From Pseudomonas asplenii (GTDB lineage: Bacteria; Pseudomonadota; Gammaproteobacteria; Pseudomonadales; Pseudomonadaceae): 64,000 nt of DNA. The DNA lies in contig NZ_JSYZ01000003.1 in NCBI RefSeq assembly GCF_001293465.1, positions 478,789 to 542,788 on the forward strand, given 5' to 3'. Position numbers and translations under genes: made by a program. The notes under the pieces are model-generated. The model was not told the origin of the DNA and did not search any database. It saw nothing but the letters and a program-made list of their open reading frames with translations. Of the stretch, positions 38,628 to 51,373 are shown one piece after another; positions within the stretch are counted from its first letter, which is position 1; each line of letters starts with the position of its first letter.

Positions 38628-39638
38628 ATGTCGGCGTTTCCCCAGCGTTATGTAGTCTTGGCCAGTTTGATCATCGTCTGCGGCAGCCTGCTGCTGGTCC
38701 TGCCGCTGCGGCTGCTGCCGAGCCTGTTGGCCGGCCTGCTGGTGTTCGAACTGGTGAACATGCTTACGCCCAAGCTCGAACACCTGATTGCCGGGCGCCG
38801 CGCGCGCTGGCTGGCGGTCGTGCTGCTGGGTACCCTGATCGTCAGCGTGCTGGCGCTGATCTTTGCCGGGGCCATCAGTTTCCTGCTGCACGAGGCGGAA
38901 AATCCCGGCGCTTCCCTGGGCAAGTTCATGCAGGTGGTGGACAAGGCCCGCGGACAGTTGCCACCGTTCATCGATGCCTACCTGCCGGCCAGCGCGGCGG
39001 AATTCCAGGTGGCTATCGGGGAATGGCTCAAGCGTCACCTGAGCGAGTTGCAACTGGTGGGCAAGGATGCGGCGCACATGTTCGTGACGTTGCTGATCGG
39101 CATGGTGCTGGGGGCGATCGTCGCGCTGCAGCATGTGCCCGATGCCAGCCAGCGCAAACCGCTGGCGGCGGCGTTGTTCGACCGTCTGCGCCTGCTGGTG
39201 CAGGCGTTTCGCAATATCGTCTTCGCCCAGATCAAGATCTCGGCGCTCAATACCGCGTTCACCGCCGTGTTCCTCGCGGTGATCCTGCCGCTGTGCGGGA
39301 TCAAGCTGCCGCTGACCAAGACGCTGATCGTGCTGACCTTCCTGCTGGGGCTGCTGCCGGTCATCGGCAACCTGATGTCCAACACCCTGATCACCATCGT
39401 CGCCCTGTCGCTGTCGATCTGGGTCGCGGCGGCGGCGCTGGGTTACCTGATCTTCATCCACAAGCTGGAATACTTCCTCAACGCGCGGATCGTCGGCGGG
39501 CAGATCAGTGCCAAGTCCTGGGAACTGCTGATGGCGATGCTGGTGTTCGAGGCGGCGTTCGGCCTGCCCGGGGTGGTGGCGGGGCCGATCTACTACGCGT
39601 ACCTCAAGAGCGAGTTGAAGCGGGCGGAGCTGGTCTGA
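38628..39638 (+). CDS. AI-2E family transporter (YdiK/PerM-like permease)
   Basis: A 336-residue membrane protein with about seven helices and the family's amphipathic middle region. C-terminal GLLPVIGNLMSNTLI and AAFGLPGVVAGPIYYAYLK are conserved family segments. Despite the family name most members export or exchange other substrates (some are Na+/H+ antiporters), so AI-2 transport should not be assumed. Flanked by unrelated genes. Confidence 0.85.
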   Translation: MSAFPQRYVVLASLIIVCGSLLLVLPLRLLPSLLAGLLVFELVNMLTPKLEHLIAGRRARWLAVVLLGTLIVSVLALIFAGAISFLLHEAENPGASLGKFMQVVDKARGQLPPFIDAYLPASAAEFQVAIGEWLKRHLSELQLVGKDAAHMFVTLLIGMVLGAIVALQHVPDASQRKPLAAALFDRLRLLVQAFRNIVFAQIKISALNTAFTAVFLAVILPLCGIKLPLTKTLIVLTFLLGLLPVIGNLMSNTLITIVALSLSIWVAAAALGYLIFIHKLEYFLNARIVGGQISAKSWELLMAMLVFEAAFGLPGVVAGPIYYAYLKSELKRAELV

Positions 39639-39660
39639 CTGGCGCAGTCGTGCTGCAGGA

Positions 39661-39753
39661 CTTGTAGGCGCTGGCGCCGCGGCGACCCGGCTTGCCCGCG
39701 AAGCATTTGACGATTCCGGCATCGCTTTCGCAGGCAAGCCTTGCTCCTACAAG
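39661..39753. repeat. REPIN
   Basis: CTTGTAGG..GGCTTGCCCGCG faces CGCAGGCAAGCC..GCTCCTACAAG between the AI-2E gene and the convergent Hsp70-like gene. Confidence 0.85.
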
Positions 39754-39799
39754 GTGTCGCATTTCGTTGGGTTCGTGTTCCTGATCCGCGGGCGCAGGA

Positions 39800-41065
39800 T
39801 CAGCCGTAGCGCTTCTGCGCGTCGATCGCCAGGCCGCTGCCGATGCTGCCGAAGATGTTCCCTTCGACGTGCCGGGCGTTCGGCAGCATGGCCGCGACGC
39901 TTTGGCGCAGCGCCGGGATGCCGCTTGAACCGCCGGTGAAGAACACCGTGTCGACCTGCTCGACCGCTACACCGGCGGTGCCGAGGATCTGCGTGACGCT
40001 CTGGCGAATCCGTTCCAGCAGGTTATCGATCGACGACTCGAACAGCGCGCGGCTCAGGTCGACGCTCAGGCCGGCCTCGATGCGGTCCAGTGGCACATGC
40101 CGGTTCTCGGCGTGGGTCAGCTGGATCTTGGTTTCCTCGACTTCCATCGCCAGCCAGTGTCCGGCGCGCTGTTCGATCAGCTTGAACAGGCGGTCGATGC
40201 CCACGGTGTCCTCGATGTCGTAGCGCATGCTGCCCAGGGCCAACTGGGATTTCTGCGAGTACACCGAGTTGATGGTGTGCCAGGTCGCCAGGTTCATGTG
40301 GTGGCTGGTGGGCATGTAGGCGCCGCTCTTCATCCGGCTGCCGTAGCCGAACAGCGGCATCACGCCCTGCAGGCTCAACTGCTTGTCGAAGTCGGTACCG
40401 CCGACGTGCACGCCGCCGGTGGCGAGGATGTCTTCATGACGCTCGTCCAGGCCGCGACGCTGCGGCGACAGGCGCACCAGCGAGAAGTCCGAGGTACCGC
40501 CGCCGATGTCGACGATCAGCACCAGTTCCTCGCGCTCGATGCTCGACTCGTAGTCGAAGGCCGCGGCAATCGGTTCGTACTGGAAGGACACCTCCTTGAA
40601 GCCGATCTTCTTCGCCACTTCCACCAGGGTGTCTTCGGCTTCCTGATCGGCAACCGGGTCGTCATCGACGAAAAACACCGGGCGGCCCAGCACCACCTGC
40701 TCGAACTCCCGACCGGCGGTCGCTTCCAGGCGGCCCTTCAACTGGCCGATGAACATCCCGAGCAGGTCCTTGAACGGCAGGGCGGTGCCCAGCACGCTGG
40801 TGTCGTGCTTGATCAGCTTGGAGCCCAGCAGGCTCTTGAGCGAGCGCATCAGGCGGCCTTCGTAACCTTCCAGATACTCGTGCAGGGCCAGCCGGCCGTA
40901 GACCGGGCGGCGTTCCTCGATATTGAAGAAGACCACCGAAGGCAGGGTGATCTTGTCGTCCTCCAGTGCGATCAGCGTTTCCATGCCGGGGCGCAGCCAG
41001 CCGACAGTGGAGTTGGACGTGCCGAAGTCGATGCCGCAGGCACGGGCCGCAGAGGCGTCTTTCAT
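39800..41065 (-). CDS. yegD: Hsp70-like ATPase (YegD family)
   Basis: A 421-residue protein with the Hsp70/actin ATPase fold only; it lacks the C-terminal substrate-binding domain of DnaK. Phosphate 1 GIDFGTSNSTVGW, phosphate 2 LIVDIGGGTSDFSLVRL and adenosine motif FFTGGSSGIPALRQ are visible. It resembles the putative chaperone YegD. Start MKDASAARACG chosen just before the fold; the upstream extension lacks family character. It is divergent from cbpA, a DnaJ-like gene. Confidence 0.88.
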   Translation of the reverse strand: MKDASAARACGIDFGTSNSTVGWLRPGMETLIALEDDKITLPSVVFFNIEERRPVYGRLALHEYLEGYEGRLMRSLKSLLGSKLIKHDTSVLGTALPFKDLLGMFIGQLKGRLEATAGREFEQVVLGRPVFFVDDDPVADQEAEDTLVEVAKKIGFKEVSFQYEPIAAAFDYESSIEREELVLIVDIGGGTSDFSLVRLSPQRRGLDERHEDILATGGVHVGGTDFDKQLSLQGVMPLFGYGSRMKSGAYMPTSHHMNLATWHTINSVYSQKSQLALGSMRYDIEDTVGIDRLFKLIEQRAGHWLAMEVEETKIQLTHAENRHVPLDRIEAGLSVDLSRALFESSIDNLLERIRQSVTQILGTAGVAVEQVDTVFFTGGSSGIPALRQSVAAMLPNARHVEGNIFGSIGSGLAIDAQKRYG

Positions 41066-41159
41066 GTCTTTCGAGTTCCGGTGAAAAAACGGCCGCGCAG
41101 TGTATGCCAGTCGAGCGCGGAATCGAAGGCCGGTTATCCACTCAATCGTGCATGGATGA

Positions 41160-41186
41160 CTTGAAAGGTGCGCCATTGCACCCAAA
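41160..41186 (+). promoter_or_regulatory. Possible heat-shock (sigma-32) promoter of cbpA
   Basis: CTTGAAA (41160-41166), a perfect sigma-32 -35 element, is followed after 14 bases by CCCAAA, a partial match to the CCCCAT -10. It would leave a ~150-base leader before cbpA. The -10 is weak, so this is tentative. Confidence 0.35.
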
Positions 41187-41347
41187 CTTGCTGTCACTGG
41201 TTCGTGTTGTGTATCGGCGATGACAAGAAATCGCCGGCACGGCCGATAAACTTCTGACGCCCCGCCCAGTCACAGCCTTGAGATCGCGAAGGCGCATGCT
41301 GTGTCCTGCCGAGCGGCGCGATATCGATAATGCAGGGTGATCCCTAG

Positions 41348-42295
41348 ATGGACTTCAAAGACTACTACAAGATCCTGGGTGTCGAGCCGACGGCGGATGA
41401 CAAGGCGATCAAGGCCGCGTACCGCAAGCTGGCGCGCAAGTACCACCCGGATGTCAGCAAGGAAAAGGACGCCGAGGCCAAGTTCAAGGACGCCTCGGAA
41501 GCCTACGAAGCGCTGAAAAGCGCCGACAAGCGCGCCGAGTACGATGAACTGCGCAAATACGGCCAGCACGGCCAGCCGTTCCAGGGCCCGCCTGGCTGGC
41601 AGGGGCGTGGCGGCAACGGTGGGTTTGGCGGCGGCGGTGACTTCTCGGACTTCTTCAGTTCGATCTTCGGCTCGCGCGGCGCCGGATTTGGTGGCGGACA
41701 ATCAGGTCGCAGCGCCGGCCGGCGAGGACAAGACGTGGAAATGGAATTACCGATCTTCCTGGAAGAGAGCCTGTCGAACGAGTCGAAGAAGGTCACCTTC
41801 CAGGTGCCTCAGTACAACGCGGCCGGCCAGCATGTGAGCAACACCAGCAAGAGCCTGAACGTGAAGATTCCGGCCGGGGTGACCGACGGCGAACGCATCC
41901 GCCTCAAGGGCCAGGGCGCACCGGGTGTCGGCGGCGGGGCCAATGGCGATCTGTACCTGACCATCCGTTTCGCACCTCACCCCAAATTCGATGTCGAAGG
42001 TGAGAACCTGATCATCACGTTGCCGCTGGCACCGTGGGAGTTGGCGCTGGGGACCGAAGTGGCGGTACCGACACTGACGGGTAAAATCAATCTGAAGGTG
42101 CCCGCCGGCAGCCAGAACGGCCAGCGCATGCGGGCCAAGGGCCATGGCCTGCTGAACAAGGCCGGGCAACGCGGTTATCTGTTCGTGCAACTCAAGGCGG
42201 TCATGCCCAGGCACAGCGACGACGCGGTGAAGGCGTTGTGGCAGGAACTGGCGAAGAAGGCCGCATTCGACCCGAGAGAACAATGGAGTAGTTGA
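41348..42295 (+). CDS. cbpA: DnaJ-like co-chaperone CbpA (curved DNA-binding protein)
   Basis: A 315-residue type II Hsp40. J domain (residues 1-70) with HPD in [11 protein letters not shown], a Gly/Phe-rich linker (~85-125), and two beta-barrel C-terminal domains (~130-300); no zinc finger. It stimulates DnaK and binds DNA in starved cells. It is followed 2 bases later by its modulator gene cbpM. Confidence 0.95.
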   Translation: MDFKDYYKILGVEPTADDKAIKAAYRKLARKYHPDVSKEKDAEAKFKDASEAYEALKSADKRAEYDELRKYGQHGQPFQGPPGWQGRGGNGGFGGGGDFSDFFSSIFGSRGAGFGGGQSGRSAGRRGQDVEMELPIFLEESLSNESKKVTFQVPQYNAAGQHVSNTSKSLNVKIPAGVTDGERIRLKGQGAPGVGGGANGDLYLTIRFAPHPKFDVEGENLIITLPLAPWELALGTEVAVPTLTGKINLKVPAGSQNGQRMRAKGHGLLNKAGQRGYLFVQLKAVMPRHSDDAVKALWQELAKKAAFDPREQWSS

Positions 42296-42297
42296 TC

Positions 42298-42603
42298 ATG
42301 AGTCCTGCCCTGAGCGTTCAACTGGATATGCAAGCCTTCTGCGAGGCGTCCGACCTGCCGGTCGCCTGTGTGATCGAAATCGTCGAACACGGCATCCTCG
42401 AACCTCAGGGCCGCTCACCGGACGCCTGGCGTTTTCTCGACCATGAACTGCCGATTGCCCGGCGTGCGGCGAAGCTGCGCCAGGATCTGGAACTGGAGTG
42501 GCAGGGCGTCGCCCTGGCCCTGGAGCTGTTGGGCGAAGTCCGGCAATTGCGCGCGGAGAACCAGATGCTACGCCAGCGGTTGCAGCGTTTCGTCCCCGAC
42601 TGA
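42298..42603 (+). CDS. cbpM: Chaperone modulator CbpM
   Basis: A 101-residue protein that binds the CbpA J domain and inhibits both its co-chaperone and DNA-binding activities. MerR-like helical start (MQAFCEASDLPVACVIEIVEHGILEP), then ARRAAKLRQDLELEWQGVALALELL and a coiled-coil end. I start at ATG 42298, one codon pair after a possible TTG. Confidence 0.93.
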   Translation: MSPALSVQLDMQAFCEASDLPVACVIEIVEHGILEPQGRSPDAWRFLDHELPIARRAAKLRQDLELEWQGVALALELLGEVRQLRAENQMLRQRLQRFVPD

Positions 42604-42605
42604 GT

Positions 42606-42663
42606 CTTGTGGGGACGGTGGCCGGCCCGCCCGCTTGTTCGCGGCTGAGTCCGGCCCCACAAG
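42606..42663. repeat. Long inverted repeat between convergent cbpM and ureC
   Basis: CTTGTGGGG (42606-42614) and CCCCACAAG (42655-42663) enclose GGCCGGC..CCGGCC. This is a GC-rich palindrome of a different family from the GTAGGAGC REPs; it could end transcription from both sides. Confidence 0.6.
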
Positions 42664-42756
42664 TGCTCGCGCCGTGCATGGACCCTGCGAACGACGCTGA
42701 CACGGTTATCCACGAACAGGCCCCGCTAACGCGGAGCCTTGCCCAGCGGCCTCGTA

Positions 42757-45842
<3,086 letters not shown>

Positions 45843-45850
45843 GGGCGGCC

Positions 45851-46153
45851 TCAGACGATCGGCTGGTGGACGGTGACCAGCTTGGTACCGTCGGGGAAAG
45901 TCGCTTCGACCTGGATCTCCGGGATCATCTCCGGGATGCCTTCCATCACCTGTTCGCGGCTGAGCAGTGTGGTGCCGTAGTTCATCAGTTCGGCCACGGT
46001 CTGGCCGTCGCGGGCGCCTTCGAGCAGCGCGGCCGAGATGTAGGCCATGGCTTCCGGATAATTGAGTTTCACCCCGCGGGCCAGGCGTCGTTCGGCGACC
46101 AGGCCGGCGGTGAAAATCAGCAGTTTGTCTTTTTCGCGGGGAGTCAGGTCCAT
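45851..46153 (-). CDS. ureA: Urease subunit gamma
   Basis: A 100-residue subunit of full length, beginning [21 protein letters not shown], with [21 protein letters not shown] and [20 protein letters not shown]. Located 52 bases after ureD. Confidence 0.98.
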   Translation of the reverse strand: MDLTPREKDKLLIFTAGLVAERRLARGVKLNYPEAMAYISAALLEGARDGQTVAELMNYGTTLLSREQVMEGIPEMIPEIQVEATFPDGTKLVTVHQPIV

Positions 46154-46205
46154 GGTTCACAGATCCGTTGGCAGGCAGTTGAAAAACGCAAGTCGTAGGG
46201 GCAGT

Positions 46206-47045
46206 TCATGTATTCCAGATCCTCGGCGGCACGGCCTCGCGGCCCAGCAGCGTCGGCCGTAGCAGCCTCCACAGCTCGATCAGCCAGGCCCGCGCATGCA
46301 GCGCCTGCCCGGCCAGGCAGCGGGCCACCAGCAGGCCGGGCAGTTGGCTGAGGTCGCCGCGCACCGGTGTCGGCAGGTGGCGGCAGCGTTCGAGCAGTTC
46401 GCTGTCGATGTCACCGGTGACCAGCAGGGTGGCGAAGACCGGTTGGCCATCGAGCCCGATCGGCGAGTCCAGCAGGCCGTCGCTGCCGAGAATGCGCTGG
46501 CGTTCGTGCCAGAGCGGCCGCCCGTCGCGGCGGATGTCCAGGTGGGACTGGAAGTGGCCGAGGTCGAAGCGTTCGCCGCTGGCCGGGCGGCCAAGGGCGA
46601 CCATGTCCCAGTAGAACAGCCGGGCATCGCCTTCCAGCTCGATCCGGGTGTCGAGCTCGGCCTGGGCCGCGCTGAACACGATGGTTTCCTGGGGCAGCCA
46701 TTCCAGGGTGGCGCCAGCGCCGACCCGGAGCCTGATGCTCTGGTGGGCGGGCCCGCTGGCGCGATACCACTTGGCCGCGCCGGGGCTGGTCAACTGTGCC
46801 CAGGCGTCGCGTTCGACGTGGGCGCTGATGTCCAGCCGGTCGCCGCCGGCGATCCCCCCGGGCGGATGAACGATGATGTGCTGGCAGACTTCGGGGCCTT
46901 CGGCATACAGGTGTTTCTGTACCCGCAGCGGGCCCAGGTGACGGCGGCGGACCGGCCGTGTGGTGTCGCCGAAGCGGGCGTAACCCAGCTCCAGCTCGGC
47001 GTGCCAGCTGGGCGTGAACAGGGCGTTGGTGGCAGATGAGGTCAT
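46206..47045 (-). CDS. ureD: Urease accessory protein UreD (UreH)
   Basis: A 279-residue scaffold protein that binds apo-urease and passes nickel from UreG through UreF. Family features: HHIGPL-like [57 protein letters not shown]. It starts only 30 bases after the urtE stop with no promoter between, so it should be read from the urt transcript. Confidence 0.96.
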   Translation of the reverse strand: MTSSATNALFTPSWHAELELGYARFGDTTRPVRRRHLGPLRVQKHLYAEGPEVCQHIIVHPPGGIAGGDRLDISAHVERDAWAQLTSPGAAKWYRASGPAHQSIRLRVGAGATLEWLPQETIVFSAAQAELDTRIELEGDARLFYWDMVALGRPASGERFDLGHFQSHLDIRRDGRPLWHERQRILGSDGLLDSPIGLDGQPVFATLLVTGDIDSELLERCRHLPTPVRGDLSQLPGLLVARCLAGQALHARAWLIELWRLLRPTLLGREAVPPRIWNT

Positions 47046-47075
47046 GATGATCGATTGTTGTCCGGACGCTACAGG

Positions 47076-47774
47076 TTAGATCGTAACCAACCCGCGTACA
47101 CCCTCGGCTTCCATATTTTCTCCGCGGCCCTGCTGGATGATCTCGCCCCGGGACATCACCAGGTACTGGTCGGCCAGCTCGGCGGCGAAGTCGTAGAACT
47201 GCTCCACCAGCAGGATCGCCATGTCGCCACGGGCCGCCAGTTTGCGGATCACCGCACCGATTTCCTTGATGACCGAAGGCTGGATGCCCTCGGTCGGTTC
47301 ATCGAGGATCAGCAGCCGCGGACGACTGGCCAGCGCCCGGCCGATCGCCAGCTGTTGCTGCTGGCCGCCGGAGAGGTCGCCACCGCGCCGATGCTTCATC
47401 TGCTGTAGGACCGGGAACAGCTCGTAAATGAACGCGGGGACTTCCCGGGCCTGCGAGGCGGGAAAGCGCGACAGGCCCATCAGCAGGTTTTCCTCGACGG
47501 TCAGCCGGCCGAAGATCTCCCGGCCCTGGGGCACATAGGCGATCCCGGCGTGCACCCGCTGGTGCGGCTTGAAGCCGGTGATGGCGCTGCCCTCCCAGTT
47601 GACGCTGCCTTCGCGGGTGGGCAGCAGGCCCATCAGGCACTTGAGCAGGGTGGTCTTGCCCACGCCGTTGCGCCCGAGCAGGCAGGTGATCTCACCGACT
47701 TTCACATCGAACGACAGGCCGCGCAGGATGTGGCTACCGCCGTAGTATTGGTGCAGCTTGTCGACTTGCAGCAT
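47076..47774 (-). CDS. urtE: Urea ABC transporter ATP-binding protein UrtE
   Basis: A 232-residue ABC ATPase. Walker A GRNGVGKTT (~residues 36-44), signature LSGGQQQQLAIGRAL, Walker B LLILDEPTEGIQPS, and C-terminal ENMEAEGVRGLVTI as in UrtE proteins. Start at MLQVDKLHQYYGG with GGGGA upstream. 130 bases after urtD, the gap holding a REPIN. Confidence 0.96.
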   Translation of the reverse strand: MLQVDKLHQYYGGSHILRGLSFDVKVGEITCLLGRNGVGKTTLLKCLMGLLPTREGSVNWEGSAITGFKPHQRVHAGIAYVPQGREIFGRLTVEENLLMGLSRFPASQAREVPAFIYELFPVLQQMKHRRGGDLSGGQQQQLAIGRALASRPRLLILDEPTEGIQPSVIKEIGAVIRKLAARGDMAILLVEQFYDFAAELADQYLVMSRGEIIQQGRGENMEAEGVRGLVTI

Positions 47775-47811
47775 GCTCAGTTTCCCCACTCTGTCTTGTC
47801 TTGCATCGCCC

Positions 47812-47889
47812 CTTGTAGGAGCGTGGCTTGCCCGCGAAGCTTCTAGCGATCGTCAGGACGCCTTCGCGGGCAAGCCCGGCTCCTACAGG
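47812..47889. repeat. REPIN inside the urt operon
   Basis: CCTTGTAGGAGC..GGCTTGCCCGCG faces CGCGGGCAAGCC..GCTCCTACAGG. It occupies the only sizeable gap within urtBCDE, between urtD and urtE, so it will be transcribed as a stem-loop in the operon mRNA. Confidence 0.88.
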
Positions 47890-47904
47890 GGGCGCGGCGT
47901 TTTC

Positions 47905-48765
47905 TCAGCGGCCGAGGTAGACCTCGATGACGCGCTCGTTTTCCTGTACCTGCGCCAGCGAACCTTCGGCCAGCACGCTGCCCTGGTGCAACACGGTCAC
48001 GTGGTCGGCGATCGCGCCGACGAAGCCCATGTCGTGTTCCACCACCATCAGCGAGTGCTTGCCGGCCAGGCTCTTGAACAGCTCGGCGGTGAACTCGGTC
48101 TCGGCGTCGGTCATGCCGGCCACCGGTTCGTCGAGCAGCAGCAATCGCGGGTCCTGCATCAGCAGCATGCCGATCTCCAGGAACTGCTTCTGGCCGTGGG
48201 ACAACAGCCCCGCCGGGCGATTGACCGAGGCCGTCAGGCGGATGGTCTCCAGTACCTCGGCGATGCGGTCCTTCTGCTCGCCCGTCAGCCGTGCGCGCAG
48301 GCTGGCCCACACCGACTTGTCGGTCTTTTGCGCCAGCTCGAGGTTTTCGAACACGCTCAGGGCTTCGAACACCGTGGGTTTCTGGAACTTGCGGCCGATC
48401 CCGGCCTGGGCGATCTGCACTTCGCTCATCTGCGTCAGGTCCAGGGTTTCGCCGAACCAGGCCTTGCCCTGGCCGGGCCGGGTCTTGCCGGTGATCACGT
48501 CCATCAGGGTGGTCTTGCCGGCCCCGTTGGGGCCGATGATGCAGCGCAGCTCGCCGACGCCGATGTACAGGTTGAGGTCGTTCAGCGCCTTGAAACCATC
48601 GAAGCTGACACTGATGCCCTCCAGGGTCAGGATGGTTCCGTGGCGGGTATCGAGCCCCTTGCCGGCGGCCTGGCCGAGGCCGATGGCGTCGCGGCCGGTG
48701 CCGGCATCGCGGTTGGCGTCGAATACGGGCTCGAGCATGAACTCGGCGGTCGGTGTGATTCTCAT
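47905..48765 (-). CDS. urtD: Urea ABC transporter ATP-binding protein UrtD
   Basis: A 286-residue ABC ATPase. A ~45-residue non-conserved N-terminal extension precedes LTLEGISVSFDGFKAL. Walker A GPNGAGKTT, signature LSHGQKQFLEIGMLL, Walker B LLLLDEPVAGMTD and switch His in LMVVEHDMGFVGAI. Its ATG overlaps the urtC stop by 4 bases. Confidence 0.95.
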   Translation of the reverse strand: MRITPTAEFMLEPVFDANRDAGTGRDAIGLGQAAGKGLDTRHGTILTLEGISVSFDGFKALNDLNLYIGVGELRCIIGPNGAGKTTLMDVITGKTRPGQGKAWFGETLDLTQMSEVQIAQAGIGRKFQKPTVFEALSVFENLELAQKTDKSVWASLRARLTGEQKDRIAEVLETIRLTASVNRPAGLLSHGQKQFLEIGMLLMQDPRLLLLDEPVAGMTDAETEFTAELFKSLAGKHSLMVVEHDMGFVGAIADHVTVLHQGSVLAEGSLAQVQENERVIEVYLGR

Positions 48766-49841
48766 GCTTCGCCCCTTTTCTTCAGCAGGCCGATCACGCC
48801 CTTGGGCAGATACAGGGTGACGACGATGAACAGTGCGCCGAGGAAGAACAGCCAGTATTCCGGAAAGGCCACGGTGAACCAGCTCTTCATGCCATTGACC
48901 AGGCCGGCGCCGAGCAGCGGGCCGACCAGCGTGCCGCGGCCGCCGAGGGCGACCCAGACGGCAGCCTCGATGGAGTTGGTCGGCGACATTTCGCTGGGGT
49001 TGATGATCCCCACCTGGGGCACGTACAGCGCCCCGGCCAGGCCGCACAGCACCGCGCTCAGGACCCAGACGAACAGCTTGAAGCCGCGTGGGTCGTAGCC
49101 GCAGAACATCAGCCGGTTCTCCGCGTCGCGCAGGGCGGTCAGCACCCGGCCGAACTTGCTGCGCGCCAGCCGCCAGCCGCTGTACAGGCTGGCCAGCAAC
49201 AGCAGCACGGTGGCCAGAAACAGCGCGGCGCGGGTGCCCGGCTCGGTGATGCCGAAGCCGAGGATGCTGCGGAAGTTGGTGAAGCCGTTGTTGCCGCCGA
49301 AACCGGTCTCGTTGCGAAAGAACAGCAGCATCGCGGCGAAGGTCAGGGCCTGGGTCATGATCGAGAAATACACGCCCTTGATCCGCGAGCGGAAGGCGAA
49401 GAAACCGAACACCAGCGCCAACAGTCCCGGCGCCAGCACCACCAGGCACAGGGCCCAGAGGAAATGTTCGGTGCCGACCCAGTACCACGGCAGTTCGCTC
49501 CACGACAGGAAGGTCATGAACGCCGGCAACTGGTCGCCGGAGGCTTCGCGCATCAGGTACATGCCCATGGCGTAGCCGCCCAGGGCGAAGAACAGGCCGT
49601 GGCCCAGGGACAGCAGCCCGGCATAGCCCCAGACCAGGTCGAGGGCGAGGGCGACGATGGCGTAGCAGAGGATCTTGCCCACCAGGGTCAGGGTATAGGC
49701 CGAGACCTGCAGCGGGTTCTGCGCCGGCAGCAGCGAGAGCAGCGGCAGGGCCAGCAGCAGGGCCAGGAGCAGGCCACCGACGGCGATCGTCAGGCGTGGG
49801 CCGGCCTTTTGGGTGGCGCTCAACAGCAGGGGCTGGTTCAT
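48762..49841 (-). CDS. urtC: Urea ABC transporter permease UrtC
   Basis: A 359-residue LivM-type permease with about ten membrane helices. Family segments: LVWGYAGLLSLGHGLFFALGGYAMGMYLM, RIKGVYFSIMTQALTFA, ETGFGGNNGFTNF, and the ATPase-contact loop RVLTALRDAENRLMFCGYD. The ATG overlaps the urtB stop by one base (TGATG). Confidence 0.96.
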   Translation of the reverse strand: MNQPLLLSATQKAGPRLTIAVGGLLLALLLALPLLSLLPAQNPLQVSAYTLTLVGKILCYAIVALALDLVWGYAGLLSLGHGLFFALGGYAMGMYLMREASGDQLPAFMTFLSWSELPWYWVGTEHFLWALCLVVLAPGLLALVFGFFAFRSRIKGVYFSIMTQALTFAAMLLFFRNETGFGGNNGFTNFRSILGFGITEPGTRAALFLATVLLLLASLYSGWRLARSKFGRVLTALRDAENRLMFCGYDPRGFKLFVWVLSAVLCGLAGALYVPQVGIINPSEMSPTNSIEAAVWVALGGRGTLVGPLLGAGLVNGMKSWFTVAFPEYWLFFLGALFIVVTLYLPKGVIGLLKKRGEA

Positions 49842-51346
49842 CAGTCGATCACCCGTCCTTTCAGTGCGAAGAGCCCTTGCGGACGTTTCTGGATAAACAG
49901 AATGATCAGCGCGAGGATCAGGATCTTGCCCAGTACCGCGCCGATCTGCGGTTCGAGGATCTTGTTGGCGATCCCCAGGCCGAACGCGGCGGCGACACTG
50001 CCGGCCAATTGGCCGACGCCGCCGAGCACCACCACCAGGAACGAGTCGATGATGTAGCTCTGGCCGAGGTCGGGGCCGACGTTGCCGATCTGGCTCAGGG
50101 CCACGCCGCCGAGTCCGGCGATCCCCGAGCCGAGGCCGAAGGCGAGCATGTCGACGCGGCCGGTGGGCACGCCGCAGCAGGCGGCCATGTTGCGGTTCTG
50201 GGTCACGGCGCGCACGTTCAGGCCGAGGCGGGTGCGGTTCAGCAGCAGCCAGGTCAGCGCCACCACGAACAGGGCGAAGGCGATGATCACCAGGCGGCTG
50301 TAGGGCAGCACGAGGTTGGGCAGGACCTGGATACCACCGGACAGCCAGCTCGGGTTGGCGACCTCGACGTTCTGCGCGCCGAACAGCAGGCGCACCAGTT
50401 GGATCAGCATCAGGCTGATGCCCCAGGTGGCGAGCAGGGTCTCCAGTGGCCGGCCGTAGAGGTGGCGGATCACCGTGCGCTCCAGGGCCATGCCGATGGC
50501 GGCGGTGACGAAGAACGCCACCGGCAGGGCCACCAGCGGATAGTAGTCGAGGGCCTGGGGCATGAGGCGCTGGAACAGCAGTTGCACGCCGTAGGTGGCG
50601 TAGGCACCGAGCATCAGCATCTCGCCGTGGGCCATGTTGATCACCCCGAGCAGGCCGAAGGTGATGGCCAGGCCGAGAGCCGCCAGCAGCAGGATCGAGC
50701 CCAGGGACATGCCGCTGAAGGCCTGGCCGAGCAGTTCGCCGACCATCAGCTTGCGCTTGACCTGGGCCAGGCTGGTCTCGGCGGCGGTGTGCACGCCGGC
50801 ATCCGGCTCCACGCCGGGTTGCAGCAGGTCTTCGAGGCGGGTGCGGGCCAGGGGATCGCCGCTCTCGCCGAGCAGGCGCACCGCGGCCAGGCGGATGCCG
50901 GGGTTGGGGTCGACCAGTTGCAGGTTGGCCAGGGCCAGGCTCAGCGCGGCATGCACGTCGGGGTTGGTTTCCCCGGCCAGTTGCCGGTCGAGGAAGGGAA
51001 GCTGTGCCGGTTTGGCGCTTTTCTGCAGTTGCAGGGCGGCGGCGAGGCGTACCTTGGCATCGGCGGCGAGCAGTTGCTGGGCGGCGACCGCGGTGTCGAT
51101 CAGGCCGCGCAGGCGGTTGTTCAGGCGTACCGGTTGGGCCGGCGCGCCGTCGACGCTGATCTCGCCCTGTTGCAGGCTGGCGATCAACTCGATACGGGCC
51201 GGGTCCGGCTGGGCGGCCCAGCTTTCCAGCAGCCTGGCCTGTTGGGTCGGGTTGGCCGCGATGAAGTCGCTGGCATCGCTGGCGTGAGCGGTCATGGGCA
51301 GCGCCAGGAGTGCGGTGAGGATCAGGCGACGAAGGGCAGTGGGCAT
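49841..51346 (-). CDS. urtB: Urea ABC transporter permease UrtB
   Basis: A 501-residue protein: signal peptide (RRLILTALLALPMTAHA), a ~190-residue periplasmic helical domain with HEAT-like repeats (VDPNPGIRLAAVRLLGESGD), then a LivH-type permease (SLGSILLLAALGLAITFGLLGVINMAHGEMLMLGAYATYG onward, given here only as its landmarks INMAHGEM and GLGSGIAGLGG). The extended N terminus is usual for proteobacterial UrtB. Follows urtA after 177 bases containing a REPIN. Confidence 0.93.
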   Translation of the reverse strand: MPTALRRLILTALLALPMTAHASDASDFIAANPTQQARLLESWAAQPDPARIELIASLQQGEISVDGAPAQPVRLNNRLRGLIDTAVAAQQLLAADAKVRLAAALQLQKSAKPAQLPFLDRQLAGETNPDVHAALSLALANLQLVDPNPGIRLAAVRLLGESGDPLARTRLEDLLQPGVEPDAGVHTAAETSLAQVKRKLMVGELLGQAFSGMSLGSILLLAALGLAITFGLLGVINMAHGEMLMLGAYATYGVQLLFQRLMPQALDYYPLVALPVAFFVTAAIGMALERTVIRHLYGRPLETLLATWGISLMLIQLVRLLFGAQNVEVANPSWLSGGIQVLPNLVLPYSRLVIIAFALFVVALTWLLLNRTRLGLNVRAVTQNRNMAACCGVPTGRVDMLAFGLGSGIAGLGGVALSQIGNVGPDLGQSYIIDSFLVVVLGGVGQLAGSVAAAFGLGIANKILEPQIGAVLGKILILALIILFIQKRPQGLFALKGRVID

Positions 51347-51373
51347 AACGAGGTCCTTGAAAACGCACGTACA

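Noticed and set aside
38628..39638. Annotating the AI-2E family protein as an autoinducer-2 exporter
   Set aside because: The family name is historical; no luxS or lsr gene is in the window and the sequence does not show the substrate.
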